Shown here in pieces: positions 10,615 to 22,173 of a stretch of 64,000 bases of DNA. The translations under genes were made by a program, and so were the position numbers. How positions within the stretch are numbered: the stretch's first letter is position 1; every line of letters begins with the position of its first letter. The DNA comes from Nemophila menziesii (Eukaryota > Streptophyta > Magnoliopsida > Boraginales > Hydrophyllaceae), in NCBI GenBank assembly GCA_029959085.1, contig JARWIR010000003.1:24319505-24383504 (forward strand). The letters run 5' to 3'. Below the pieces are notes generated by a model. The model saw only the letters and a program-made list of their open reading frames with translations. It was not told the DNA's origin and ran no database searches.

Positions 10615-11701
10615 AAACGATCAATATTTATTATTGTTTCACCAATATTAGTAATTGCGAAATACAAGCCCCTGAAATTTGTTTTAAACACAAGCAAGTA
10701 TACGTCAATAATTTGTATACGAATAATATCATAAATCAAAATATTTCATTTTAGAATTATGTATTTCATCGAATCATGGATCATAACGATTCAATATTAA
10801 TTTTAAAATATTTCATACATAATATACTATGTATTTTAAAATATGAAAATGATTAATAAATATCAAAATATGTTTATTAATTAAAAAAAAATGGTACACT
10901 TAATATTAAACAGATATTACAAGATATATATAGCCAGTATTATATTATATAAATTATATCTCAATATATACTAACACAAATAACACACATACTATACAAA
11001 TATTATAGCATAAGAAGTAGAAGTACAGTTATATATATTAATGAGATAAGATCCTCCAATAAACATTTCTATAGAGCCATATATTGATCAAAGAGTTAAT
11101 CTACATTCCTGAAATTCTTTTAATTCTTTTTATTTATTCATTCACTTTAAACACGCTTTAATGATTAGAGCAAATTTCTTCCCCATGTTGTTAGAGAACA
11201 CCTTCATTGATCATGTGTAAACAGCCTTAGTATACCAATTTATCAACATATATTATAGCTAGAAACTAATGTAGCAATTTAATGGGGGTGTATTTTGGTA
11301 TTTATAATAAATCAGTGAATAATAGTATAACTAATCTTTAACATAATAATATGCACAACACACATAAGCCTATTTACAGTAAAATGCCCATAAAATAAGG
11401 ATAAATTGAACATTAAACCCTGTACTATGCCAAATAGTCATTTAGTTCAAGGGTTTGAGAAAACATATTATCTTATTTAAATCCTCAAACGAAATTATAA
11501 CTATATATATATGGAAGGGCAAATATGCAGTGTATCACAGGTAAATATGTGGCTATTTATCACCGTAATATATTTAACATTTAATTAACCATTTTAAACC
11601 TAAGATTTCAATTTTCCAAAATCAAAAGATAACACTAATTCACGAAATAAAATTCAATTAAAGCTTCAAAAATTAAATTAAAATTGAAAACAGCATAATA
11701 C
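10615..11701. other. AT-rich stretch, no gene seen
   Basis: No coding sequence or recognisable element. It lies immediately 3' of the donor splice site of the topoisomerase pseudogene, so its right part is probably remnant intron. Confidence 0.4.
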
Positions 11702-12087
11702 CTGCTTGTATTTCTTCTGCCTCTCTCCATTAGCAGTGTCGATTATAATCTCAGTAGAGAAAACATTTGTAAGCTTAGCGCCAGTAGTGTTCTTCTCATT
11801 ATCATCGTAATTACTTCTCGTCAACAAATGTCCGAAGATAAGTCAGGGTATACAAGTGACGGGTCGCTGAACTACTTTCTCTTCTTCCTAGACCCGGAAT
11901 GTTTGTGTGTGTTTCTCGATCGACCAGATGTAGGTTTCGGGTCAGAGAAGGATGTGTTCGAGCTGGGTTTTCTTTTGGTAGACTTCTTCGATGGTTTTTC
12001 CGGCAGTGACATTTGCCTCGGTGCTTGTTTGTAGCGGTAGCTTCTCCGTTAGTGCTGTGGTGGTGCTTCCGCCTTCTTTTTAACCAT
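11702..12087 (-). pseudogene. TOP2: DNA topoisomerase II 5' fragment (pseudogene)
   Basis: On the minus strand an ATG at 12087 is followed by a charged N-terminus. Signature segments of eukaryotic topoisomerase II's ATPase domain then follow: KTIEEVYQKKTQLEHILL, SIEKHTQT, VVQRPVT, FGHLLTRSNYDDN, AKLTNVFSTE and KKYKQ. The frame is broken by several stops; one stands where the conserved Arg of the RPDTY motif is expected. Most of the region between VVQRPVT and FGHLLT is missing, as are several residues of the glycine-rich ATP-binding loop. The fragment ends at a GT donor (11701), where plant TOP2 would continue in another exon. The leader up to about 12330 also looks gene-derived. It is therefore a genomic fragment with an intron boundary, not a retrocopy. 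Product: none. Confidence 0.75.
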
Positions 12088-12427
12088 TTTTAGTGAGAGA
12101 AAATTAGGGTATCTACAGAGACAAAGAGATGTTGTCTTTGGGTGAAGGGAGTGTGATGAACTTCGAGAAGTGAGTCTGTGTTTATGAAGGAGGATAAAAA
12201 ATGGGAGGGAGTTTTCAAATTTCGAAATTTGAATAACAATGGATGAAGATCTGAAATTTGGGAGGGAGCTTTGATTAGATGCTCAACGGTGTATAATATC
12301 ATCTGACATCTACAGCAGTAAATAAGCAACTTTATTTACTCTTACTCCAGCCGATAAGCAAAAAGTGGAACCTACAAATATAGCCATTTCCTTTATTTTT
12401 TTTATTTTTTTTTACTCTTTGAAAAAA

Positions 12428-13894
12428 GAGAAAATGCCACTTAGGGTCTTGAACATACCCCCTCTTCTAAATTTCAACCCTTATTGGAGTCTCTTCTTAC
12501 TAAAGACCTCCAATAAAATTTAACACATGAGACCTAATATCCGAATTACAATCATACCCTCTTTTTATTTTTTGTCTTCTATATATACTAATTATAATAT
12601 TTGTCTAAACCATTATTCCATTTCATTCCCGTCACTATAAACTATTTTTTCTCTCTCTTCAAAACAGTCGAGCACCACCACCCCACCATCTCCAGCTGCT
12701 TCTTCTCCAACAAGCACCACCACCACTGCACTGAAACCTAGCTCCGAAGCACTGAAGCACCACCGCAGCACCGAGCTCCAGCCATGGCGAAGCAGCAGAG
12801 CTTTTCTTTTCTGATCTATAAAGCTCGAACCAGCATTTCTGATCGAGATCTGTTCGCCGGAGTTGCAGTGAAGAAAGGAGATCCGTTCGAACAGTTGCTG
12901 AGCAGCCTTCTCCTCTTCTCGACGAGCAACACCACCACACTCCAGCTTGGGCTTCTTCTCGACGAGCAACACCACCACACTACAGCTTCAGTTTCAGATG
13001 CAGTGAAGACGAAGGCAAGAAGATATCAAACGCAGTTTCAGATATCGAATGCTATTCCGGCCAGATTTGAACCGCCGCGAGTCATTTCTGCTTCTTCTCG
13101 ACCAGAACGGAGCAATCTTCGCTGCTCGGAGCTCGAGCCATGTTCTTCGTCGCTGCTTCTTCTCGACGAGCAGCCATGGAAACTGTTGGAGGCGCTGGTT
13201 CTGCAAGCTCGACGAAGCCATCACCTCCGGCGAGAAGGAACACCACCTGGTTCTTCTTCTTCTCGGGCGCGCTGGGTGTGTTGTTGTTTTTTTATTAATT
13301 AGAGTAGCGTACATAGTACGCCGAAATAGGGGGTTTTTTATTTTTTTTATCTTTTTTTAGAACTGGTCAAACAAATAGGTAGATACTTACTTTCTATTTT
13401 AATTGTATATTTATTTGTAATTCACTTGAAAATGTATAACAAAAAATTAAAGAAATGTGAATAAAATATTTTTTTGGCTTTTTATTCTTTGATCTTTAAT
13501 TATAATTATCAAATTTACGGAGTACTCCTCAAATTTAGGGAGTACTCTCCAAAATTATCTGAGTACTCATCAAAATTTGTCGGAGTACTCAGCAAAATTT
13601 GTCGGAGTACTCAGCAAATTGTCGAAGTACTCAGCAAATTGTCGGAGTACTCTATGTTTTTCCGGTGACTGGTGGTCGGTGGTCGATGGTCGGAGGTTGG
13701 TGGTAGGTAGTCGGAGGTCAGAGGTAGGTGGGTAAAGGAGAGAGAAACAGTGACGTCACACTTTTTTGTCTTTTAGTGTTTGTAAGGGTAGGAAAGACAA
13801 TTGTCAAAACAGAGGTCTCTATTAAGAAGGAATTCCTGGACCATACTCTATAGAGTAAAAATATGGGTTCCAAGACCCTAAGTATAATTCACCC
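12428..13894. mobile_element. Non-autonomous Mutator-like element A
   Basis: A 1467-bp element. Terminal repeats begin GAGAAAATGCC...ACTTAGGGTCTTG on the left and the matching reverse complement on the right (CAAGACCCTAAGT...TTCACCC). The flanking 9-bp duplications are TTGAAAAAA (12419-12427) and TTGAAGAAA (13895-13903), 8 of 9 matching, the size expected for Mutator. The interior is unusually GC-rich (12650-13290) and could be captured gene sequence. It contains a short direct repeat of CTTCTCGACGAGCAACACC (12913 and 12955). Overlapping frames on both strands there are not convincing genes; no transposase. Confidence 0.75.
13517..13652. repeat. ~20-22 bp tandem repeats inside Mutator-like element A
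   Basis: About seven units based on GAGTACTCAGCAAATTTGTC, the later ones more regular, between the GC-rich block and the right terminal repeat. A similar layout occurs in element C near 60010-60380. Confidence 0.8.
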
Positions 13895-13956
13895 TTGAAG
13901 AAATTATTTACAAAAATATTATACCCAATTTAAATTAATCAAAAGAAAAATCTAAT

Positions 13957-14123
13957 GAGAAAATGCCACTTAAGGTCTTGAACACACCCCCCTCTTCTAA
14001 ATCCAAACCTCTCTTTCCTCCTCTTCTTACTAAAGACCTCAAAATAAATTTAACACATGAGACCTAATATCCCAATTACAATTGTACCCTCTTTCTAATT
14101 TTTTCTTCTATATATACTAATTA
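13957..14123. mobile_element. Mutator-like element B, terminal fragment
   Basis: The left terminal repeat only (GAGAAAATGCCACTTAAGG... through TCTTCTATATATACTAATTA), closely matching the first ~170 bp of element A. It stops where the Athila-like element begins at 14124. The rest was not found on the other side of that element, so it was probably lost by deletion. Confidence 0.7.
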
Positions 14124-15659
14124 CCACGAATCCCCACATCCCAAACTAAAAGATGAGTCGTGTCCCCATGACTCGAAAAGACTCAAAAATAAAATAAAAG
14201 AAATTAAAATTTTAAGATATTGCACATAAAGAAATGGTAAGGAAGAAAGAAAACATAGTCTTTGAGGCTAATTACCTCGCCTGATTAATATCCAAAATAG
14301 GGTGCAATGCTTTCATGTACGCAAATTTCTCGTGTCACCAATTTCGCTTTCCCTTACATCCTCTTATGCTCCACCCCAATTAATCACAGTCCAGAAATTT
14401 CTTGTTTATCTTCTTCCAACTTTGCTCTCGAATACTCTCTCATGAGCTAAAGATAAGTCCAGTAATTATGTTTTTGCGGAAGCTAACAAGGCCCTTTGAA
14501 GCTTCATTAATATTGGGTAAAGGACTATCGATTGTAGAGGTTGTGGTGTCTTCCTTATGAAAGTTTAAACCTTTTTGCTCTTTGAATTCACCACAACTAG
14601 CTTTCCTCTATTCTCTTGATCCGATTTACCTTGTAGTTATTCCCGAACTAGTACCCATCTCAATTGAAATCTTCTTGATCTTACCCAATACTTTGCTTTG
14701 ATTCTTCATCTCCATTAACACTTGGTAATATCTCTATCATCTCTTCATCATCTCTTTTGACCCCCAAATCAAAGCTTTGAGCACTCTTGAAATTTGTAAC
14801 TCTTGATCACAGGTGGAACAAGCTTTATTTGGGTTAGGAAAGGTGTTAGGATGATAATTTTCTATGTGGGTATGATGGAATCAAGCTTTGATGATGTGGG
14901 TTTAAGGAATTGCTTGATGAATTTTGACAATTTAGGCTCTTGATTCATGGATTCTAGGTGTTTTGATATTATTTGGGTACTTGAATCTTCTTTGTAATGA
15001 TGTAAGGAAGGATTTGGATGTAAATTCATGGTGATTTGGTAGTGTTTTGATGTTATTTGGGTGAAGGTTTGTTTAAGCTTTAATGGAGTTGGGAGAGGTT
15101 TGGAGAAGAAGGTGAGGCTTAAGGATTAAGAAATTCGGATTAGAACTCACCGCTTCCTCTTCTTTATAGCCTAAAAACGCAACATTGTTTTCTCTCTCCA
15201 GCGGCGCTGACCGGCTTACCGGCCATAGGGCCCGGTATACCGGTGCTGGAGCTACTTGAAACCCATGTTACGTCAAAATACCCGAGGCATGCACACGTGG
15301 GTACGGGTTTTTGGTTTGACCGGCATACCGGTGATGTTATCCTTCGAAAGTTAAGTCTCGGAAACGAACACGTGAAGACACAGTGGCCTCGGGTTTTCTG
15401 ACCGCCGGCTTACCGGCCATAAGGACCGGCATACCGGTGGTCTGATCTGAATATTCCCAAAAAATTCGTTTTTCTCCCAAAACTCGATTTCTCTAAACCT
15501 GAAAATCAAAAACACTAATAACTTTCTCAAATATGCAATATCAACTAAAAACAACTAATCTAACTAGAATATAACAACATAAATTACTATGGGATGTCTC
15601 CCAGAGGGCACTTTTGTTTAACGTCTTTCAAAGTTAGACGAGTTACCTCGGTTATTTCT

Positions 15660-15880
15660 TTTTATAGCCTCCGCAGCAGTGAGTGAGGTGATTAACACTT
15701 ACCAACTTGAGCTTGCAACCATCGATAGCTTTTATTTCGACCACTCCTTCTGAGATGATTTGCGTGATAATGTATGGCCCTATCCAAGAACGGTTACGTT
15801 TGGGGTTGGTAGATTTCCATGCCACCTCGTCTCTTACCCCAAACTCAATTTTTTCTCCATGGTTTCTTGGGGGCTTACAG
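15660..15880 (-). pseudogene. Integrase C-terminal-tail-like segment
   Basis: In a frame different from the protease, the minus strand reads EKIEFGVRDEVAWKS, then RSWIGPYIITQII, then VVEIKAIDG and LKLVSVNHL. This pattern (F-x-GD-V, W-x-GP, VEI, K/LVN-x-L) matches the tail that ends gypsy integrases. It starts within about 60 bp of the protease end, so everything between is absent. The sister copy carries the corresponding sequence at 37620-37832. Confidence 0.55.
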
Positions 15881-15895
15881 GTTTTGGCTTCTTGG

Positions 15896-16390
15896 TTACA
15901 ACTCTGATTGGAAATAGTTCTTTTGACTCATTTTTTTCTTCTTCCCCGAAACATAAAATGTTTCAGAGTTATCTTCAATACGGAGAGTCACGGTTCCCTC
16001 ATTCACATTCACTATGGTATCGCTGGTGGCTAGGAATGGGCGCCCAAGAATGAATGGGACGTTCTTATCTGCTTTATAGTCAAGAATAATAAAGTTTGTG
16101 GGAATAACAAGGTTACCTACTTGGACGAGCACGTCCTCGAATACTCCCCACGGCTTTGCTGTTGATTGATCCGCAAGTTGTAAGATTACGGATGTCGGTT
16201 TCGCATCACCAATACCAACCTTCTTGAATATATATTTGGGCATGATATTCACACTTGCCCCTAAATCACACATGGATTTCCCATAATAAATTCCACCTAT
16301 TTTGATTGGGAGGTTGAAACCTCCGGGATCTTTAAGTTTCGGTGGTAATCTTTGCTGAACTTGTGCTAATATCCCTTCATTGAGTGTCAC
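15896..16390 (-). CDS. Retropepsin-like aspartic protease, Athila-type
   Basis: A 164-residue frame with the aspartic protease active-site motif MCDLGASVNIMP near residues 40-51, then FILDYKADKNVPFILGRPF and a hydrophobic-Gly segment near 115-122, typical of Athila-type polyproteins. The enzyme would cleave the Gag-Pol polyprotein. The frame closes just after the protease (KKKKMSQKNYFQSEL), and upstream gag is in separate frames, so the polyprotein is broken by stops or shifts. Active-site residues are intact. Confidence 0.75.
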   Translation of the reverse strand: MTLNEGILAQVQQRLPPKLKDPGGFNLPIKIGGIYYGKSMCDLGASVNIMPKYIFKKVGIGDAKPTSVILQLADQSTAKPWGVFEDVLVQVGNLVIPTNFIILDYKADKNVPFILGRPFLATSDTIVNVNEGTVTLRIEDNSETFYVSGKKKKMSQKNYFQSEL

Positions 16391-16411
16391 AGATTTGGAT
16401 CTTGTGAACCT

Positions 16412-17177
16412 TTATTTATTCGAGAGTGCCTCCATAAAGAATCGATCATAGTTCCGCCTTCCTTTCATAGCTTCGAGTAAAGAGACTTTAATTTTCACTT
16501 GTTTTAACGCCTCTATACACTTCTGTTGTTGCTCCTTTGGATAAGCAGGATAGTGGCAATGTATGGGTGGCTTCCTTGCTCTACTTCTCTCTTCAATTAT
16601 TGGTTCCTCAACCACTCTTGGCTTCTTACTTCCATCGTGTTCAACTCCTTCAACCCAAATCCTTAACAATTATCTCATCTAATTTCATCCGCATTACGTT
16701 TGACTTGTTTGGTAGAACATCCCCTTTTGAGGAAGATGGTGGCGCTTCAACGATTATCTCGTTGTGTTCTTTCATATTTTGAGCTTGAAGACTAATAGTC
16801 TTAACCTTGTCGTCAACGTATTGGATCTTCTTCATGTTAGAAGTTGTATCTTGGGTTAATTGCAAAAGTTGACTTTTCATTTGTTTTATGACTGTAGTGA
16901 GCCGCATCACATTCTTCTCTAGAAGTTGATTATGTTGTTTTAAATCTTGATTCTGTTGTTGCAGGCTTTGCACTACTGATGCATCGATCATTGATTCAAG
17001 TCTACTCATATTATCCTTCGGAAAGTTGATGAATTGACTAATAGTCTCTTTTAACTCATTGATTTCTTCTTGAGGACGTGATTGAGCTTGACTTACGTTA
17101 TGCACATTGCAGCCTGGTGGTTGTATAGCGTGATTTTCATAGGCTTCATCTTGCAGGTATAACTGTTGAGGCGGCAT
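16412..17177 (-). pseudogene. Athila-like gag C-terminal half
   Basis: Two adjoining frames. 17177-16650 has a Gln-rich coiled-coil-like stretch (IDASVVQSLQQQNQDLKQ, then LLEKNVMRLTTVIKQM). 16669-16412 reads KPPIHCHYPAYPKEQQQK and IEALKQVKIKVSLLEAMKG, the conserved segment ahead of the protease in Athila-type elements. The join around 16650-16670 needs a frame change. Confidence 0.65.
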
Positions 17178-17210
17178 TGGGATGCTTTCCTTAACTGCTA
17201 TAGCGAGTTG

Positions 17211-17552
17211 TTATATTTGATCTTTCAAGCTTGAAAACCTCGCTTCTGTTTCTTCGTTAGTGGTAGGAGTTTGTTCTTGTGGCCAACTTATGTCGGTCTC
17301 AATGATTGTTTCCATACCATTCTTTGCTTCTTTCGGATCCATAAAGACAAAACTACCACGACCCATATCATCTACTCTCAGCCTTGACTCTCTATCGAGT
17401 CCATTATAGAACATGAATAATTGTAATTGTGGCGTGTATCCATGTATTGGACATCTTTCCAACATCTTTTGAAATCTCTTCCATGCTTCGCCAACACTCT
17501 CTCCGGCTTCTTGTAAGAAATTTATAAGCTCCAATAGTTCTTCTACTCGCAT
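17211..17552 (-). pseudogene. Athila-like gag core fragment
   Basis: The frame reads ESVGEAWKRFQKMLERCP, HGYTPQLQLFMFYNGLD and SRLRVDD, the classic core of plant Ty3 retrotransposon Gag (E-S-EAW-RF-L--CP-HG... FY-GL). The N-terminal part (17560-17940) is in other frames and contains a 22-bp insertion at 17829-17850 that breaks it. Confidence 0.7.
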
Positions 17553-17828
17553 ACTTGTAGGATAAAATTTATCAAGGAATTCTTGAAGCTTGTCCCAATT
17601 TGTTATTAGCTCGGGAGGTTGATCATCTAACCAATCGCTCCACTTTCCCGGTCAAGAAAAATTGAAACATTAAATAATACATATGTTCTTGCATAACACC
17701 TTCATTAATGTAGGCATCACAAAATTGCATGAATTTCTGAACAGATCGGACCGGATCTTGATGTGTATCACCATTAAATTTCCCAAAGCTCACGAATTGA
17801 TTAATCTGGTCAGGATCGGGCTTGAATC

Positions 17829-17850
17829 TTTTTTTTTTTTTTTGTCAACC
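17829..17850 (-). mobile_element. 22-bp poly(A)-only retroinsertion
   Basis: On the minus strand: GGTTGAC followed by 15 A. It is flanked by a perfect 15-bp direct repeat GATCGGGCTTGAATC (17814-17828 and 17851-17865). This is what a target-primed insertion would leave if only the 3' tail of a SINE or LINE transcript were copied. It disrupts gag. Confidence 0.75.
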
Positions 17851-18055
17851 GATCGGGCTTGAATCGAACGGCTTGAATAGTTGGGATGCGAATCCCAATG
17901 GGTTTCACTCGGAATTTGCCAGGAAAACCTAGCTCTAACCGTTTATTAGCCATCTAAAACTTGAAAAAGACTAAAACAAAAAGAACGCGTAAAACTGAAA
18001 ACAAATAAAAACTTCTATAGTAAATAAACACAAAATAGATTTAACTTAAAGATAA

Positions 18056-18074
18056 ATCCCCGGCAGCGGCGCTA
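18056..18074 (-). other. Primer binding site (tRNA-Asp type)
   Basis: The minus strand reads TAGCGCCGCTGCCGGGGAT, differing in only a couple of bases from the complement of the tRNA-Asp 3' end used by Athila and Tat elements. It lies 6 bases inside the LTR end. Confidence 0.8.
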
Positions 18075-18080
18075 AAAACT

Positions 18081-19544
18081 TGGTGGGGGCAAAGGTGTGA
18101 TAAAATAATAGATAAATAAAGATAATAATAAAGAGCACACACCCTTGAGAACCACGGAACTCACTACAAGTATCACAGATCGTTTGCAAGTTTTAATGAT
18201 AAGTCAAGTTCGTTCGCAGGGATTTAATCCGTTAGATCTATTTATATTTAACAAGCGTAGATGAATTTATATGTTTAGAATGAAATATAAGATAAGATGA
18301 CTAAGTATCTAACGCGAATAAATAAATAATGCAAATAAATAAATATGAATGTAAGTCAAATAGATTTGGGTTACTAATATGAGTCTATTACTAAGTTGTA
18401 TTCTAACCTGTCACACATTGAGCATTATATATTAACCGGGATTCTAAATAATGATTGATGGTTAAATCAAACCTTTATGGCTATCTAGTTAGGCAAAGGA
18501 TCAAAACTAGACGATTATGTGGTGTTGTCAATAACTAAGAATAGTCTTAAGATTGGCCAAATCTAGGGTTGAAACAATAAGTCAAAACACATAATAACAA
18601 TATACGCCAAGCTCAAATCAATTAAAATAACAAATAGTATTAATGAATTAAAGACAAAATAATAACCCAAAAATTAAAAGTAAAACTTACAGAATAAAAG
18701 TTTAGAAATATGGTGAAGCCACAAATCTATAGCTAATTACCCTAAATATAGAGAAGGTGAGATGTAGAAGAGGAGTTTGTCACTCTCCAACTTCTTCTTC
18801 TTGTCTTCCTCTATAGGTCAGCTTGCTTCTTGGATGAATAGCTTGATACCAAGGATGAATATTAATTTAAAGGACTAAGCTACTATTTGAAACTGAGAAA
18901 ATACAAGTAAGGACTAAGCCTAAGCTTGAAACTGAGCAAAGACATGTTTACAATGGTTTTAAGGGTGTATTTATAGGTGTTTAGGAAGACCCAATTCGTT
19001 TTCTTGAAGGAGAAGGTAAGTAATGGACTCCTAGCCCAACTCAAATTCGTAAGTAGATAAGGATAATTACTGCTGACTTGTTTTTACCATATCTCCTTCG
19101 TTACTGGACCATTTTTGGCCTGTAAGATATCAAAAGAATTCTCACGGAACTATCTATCTACCTTTGAAAGGGATCTTCCAGAATCGTCTCGGATTTGGAG
19201 TTATCATCACTTCTTTAGACGTAGCTGCAGAAATTCAGATTTATTTGACAGCTTTTCTTTTTCCTAATTGAACTTTGTTTCCTTCTATCTCCAGATTTCT
19301 TCAAGATCTTCTTTCCTTATTTCCTTAGAATTCACTTGGCATCTAATTTATTTCCATATTATCTTTAAAGCTTCACATTAACACACAAATTAAACCAATA
19401 TGCTCTAAAAATAATAAATCACTAAATCAAGACTAGAAATAGGAAAGTGCAATATATCATGAGAAAATCGACTAAAAGACTTCCTAAATCACTAAAAATA
19501 ATGTCTCCAACTAATATTAATTCATCACAAATGGGGAGACATCA
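18081..19544 (-). repeat. 5' LTR of Athila-like copy 1
   Basis: A 1464-bp LTR, TG...CA, beginning TGATGTCTCCCC on the minus strand and ending in ...GCCCCCACCA. It has the family's terminal stem (TGATGTCTCC near the end pairs with GGAGACATTA about 35 bp inside). Compared with copy 2 it has lost three segments around 18440-18545 that carry GTCAGG-type motifs. Confidence 0.75.
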
Positions 19545-20217
19545 AATATATCCTATGGAGGGTGCTCTGATGTAATTGAGAAAGATATTTGGGAAGTTTT
19601 GCATATACCTGGTGGATTTTTACCCATGAAATATCTTGGTGTAACTATCATCACCAGCAGGATTAGTGATAAAAAATATAAGCCAATTATTAACAAAAAT
19701 GATAACCAATATAGAATGATGGAGCTCTAAATTGTTATCATATACTGGTAGGATACATTTAATTAAATATGTATTGAGTAGTGTTGTAAGTTACTAATTT
19801 GGTATATTTGCTATACCAAAAAGATCATAAAAGAGATTCGAAGTAAAATGATGGCTTTCATACGGAAATGCACCAACAGTTATACATGTGGGAGAAACTT
19901 TTCTTGAATATGTTCACCATACAATGAAGGTGGTCTTAGGGTCAAAGACATTTTTATTCAAAATTAGTCAGCTTCAGTCAAACTTATATGACATTGTTGC
20001 ATCCCAAGAAACACTTTATGTTATCAGTGAATCCACATCGATCTACTCAATAAAGTCTTTTTGGCAAGTCTCCATCACTCAAGATTCATAATAGGGATGG
20101 AGAAGGGTTATAAAATTGAGTAGCATTGCTAAAAACCATATATAAGTGGTGGGAAGAACATTTTACTATGATGGGATTATTAGATACCAGGATACAAATG
20201 TCTTTATGAGCTACAAT
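19545..20217 (+). pseudogene. LINE reverse transcriptase C-terminal part (decayed)
   Basis: The plus strand reads GGFLPMKYLGVTIITSRISD, then, through several stops, W..IRYIC-like remnants ending ICYTKKIIKEIRSKMMAFI. This is the segment after the RT fingers/palm that precedes the zinc-binding zf-RVT domain in plant LINEs. SIYSIKSFWQ at about 20035-20065 fits the start of zf-RVT. It is broken by stops and interrupted by the solo LTR at 20223. Confidence 0.55.
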
Positions 20218-20222
20218 GCAGT

Positions 20223-21759
20223 TGATGTATCCTCTTTTGTTCTATTTATATGCCCTTAGGAGACATCAAATTTGGTGATTATTTGACTAATTCGATAGAC
20301 TTTTAGTGGTAATTTGTTATATTTCATTTTCGCTCCTTAGATTTTAGTATTTTTCATTTATCAAGCTTTTGCACGTTAAATGATTTTTTTTAGTGTAAAG
20401 TTTGTAGGTTTCTAATACTAGCAAGGAGAGGAATCAAGAATGGAAGTCTTAAATCGTGTAAAGAAGTCAAAGGCGAGAAGAAATATCCCGAAGACTTGAC
20501 AAATTAGAGTTGCAAATCTGGAAGTCTGATGGAAATTTCTGATTTCGAGTCACTTAAACATGGATTCAGCCTCTGAACTGTAAAGAAGATTTGTTCCTTA
20601 TCGAGTTACGAAGAATTAGCAAGTTGAATGAGTTAATTCGGAGTTAAATTGAGAAAGTTAAAACCATTTTAGTGGAGGGTGTACAGCAGTTACGAGATTT
20701 GGACTTGAAGAGTGGACTTGGGCCATTCAATATTTCATTACTTCATTTAAATTAAGCCCAAGTCTGAATTATTAAATTCATATTAGCAAAAGTTAGAGCG
20801 TCAGAGAAAATAGCAGAAGCTAGGAAGAGGATGGAGCCAAGAGCTGGAGAATTCATCTTCTCCAAATCAACAGCCAAATTGAACCTCCTAATAAGGTTTT
20901 TTTATCTTATTTTCTTTCTGTAAAACATAAACACATTTAATTTTATTTCTTTTGCTTTTACTTTGATTATGAGCTAAATTTCCTTTGTACTTGAGAATCG
21001 CAAATTGGGTTGAACCCAAACTAGATTAATTATTGTTTTTCTGATTTGGGATTTAAGAATTTAATTTGAATTTTTATTTTACGTTGGCTTTTACTTTATG
21101 CTTATTTATTATACTTAGAGTCATGAACTGAGGGTGAGTTTTAGTATCTAGGCTATTCAATATAGTGGCGTATTGATCACCTTGACGGGGGGTTTAGATA
21201 CAGAACTCGGTAATTTCCGTTGGTATCCGCTAATGACCTTGACAGGCTTGACTAGCCAATAGCCAATGTGGTAAGTTTTAATCATCCAAAAGTGGTTTTA
21301 ATCACCGTGACAGGGTTTAGAAAACTGTAGGAAAGCTTTTAGGTCCACCCTGACGGGGGCTAAGAGACTTTAGAATACCGACTAGCGTAATAATATTAAT
21401 TTAACCCTTAAAAGAAGACATTAATTAGTAAAGTTTGAGGTGAACCCTAGCGTGACTCAAGTACTAGTTTCTCTCTTGCGTCCAACTATTTCCTTTGCAT
21501 TATTTTTATTTCAGTTTAATTTATTTAGTCTTTAATTTACTTTTGCATTCTAGTTATTAATCAAAAACCCAAAACAAACTTTCATATCATTTACTTTCCG
21601 TGATTGCAATTATTTCACTATTTGATAACATTAGAGTCAACCTAATCCGTCCCTGCGAACGAACTTGATTATCATATATTACTTGGGACAACTGTACACT
21701 TGTAGTTAATGGTTCCTCTATTTTATCTGCATTATTTTATAACACACAAGGACCCACCA
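20223..21759 (+). repeat. Solo LTR (Athila-like class), plus orientation
   Basis: A 1537-bp LTR starting TGATGTATCC and ending ACCCACCA, flanked by a 5-bp target duplication GCAGT (20218-20222 and 21760-21764). No internal sequence. The start forms the family stem with GGAGACATCA at 20269-20278. Four GTCAGG/CTGACGGG-type motifs lie near 21180, 21237, 21304 and 21346. Confidence 0.8.
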
Positions 21760-21764
21760 GCAGT

Positions 21765-22168
21765 CAATTGGTATCAGGTTATTATATTAACAACAAATTG
21801 TCTAAATTCTTAACTAAGGGAGGGTAATTGAGAATGACTTTCTATATTGTCTTTCATGTATAAAGTTACAAACTAGAGCAAAGTACATGTTAATCAAGAA
21901 TATTCTGTGAGATGTGCACTCACAAATCAAAGGTAACTTTATTACAAAAGATATCTATGAACATTTTAGGCAGAGAGAACAAGAAAACTCATGGCATCAG
22001 AGTTGTTTTGGGATCTACAAGTCTACCAAGATAAAGCAAATTATTCTTTAGCTTGATCACATTGATAGATTGGCTACAAAATAGAGATTAGCTACACGAA
22101 GAGTGCTTTCGAATACCTTGTGTGACTTTTATTGACTCTGTAATGAAGATAAAGACCATCTTTTTTGG
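21765..22168 (+). pseudogene. LINE zf-RVT remainder
   Basis: Continuation of the LINE split by the two solo LTRs. At about 22050-22172 the plus strand reads HIDRLATK, a CDFYWLC-like Cys pair, then NEDKDHLFWNCC, the Cys/His core of the zf-RVT domain. Stops are present. Confidence 0.5.
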
Positions 22169-22173
22169 AATTG

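Larger units (their letters stand above)
14124..19544 (-). mobile_element. Athila-like Ty3/gypsy element, copy 1 (gag-protease, non-autonomous)
   Basis: Minus-strand element: 5' LTR 18081-19544, tRNA-Asp-type PBS 18056-18074, gag about 17940-16412, protease 16390-15896, a short integrase-tail-like segment about 15880-15660, then about 1.5 kb of noncoding 3' region. No reverse transcriptase, RNase H or integrase core is present, and no 3' LTR was found at the left end. A second copy (35800-41242) has the same order and the same missing block, so the deletion is a property of the family. The 3' region holds GC-rich dyad motifs at 15201-15243, 15316-15335 and 15398-15440. Confidence 0.75.

Noticed and set aside
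12613..13360. Five overlapping ORFs up to 172 codons on both strands
   Set aside because: They lie in the GC-rich interior of a Mutator-like element, overlap one another in opposite strands and show no recognisable domain.
15707..16053. Plus-strand ORFs of 66 and 97 codons
   Set aside because: They are antisense shadows of the Athila-like protease and tail segment on the minus strand.
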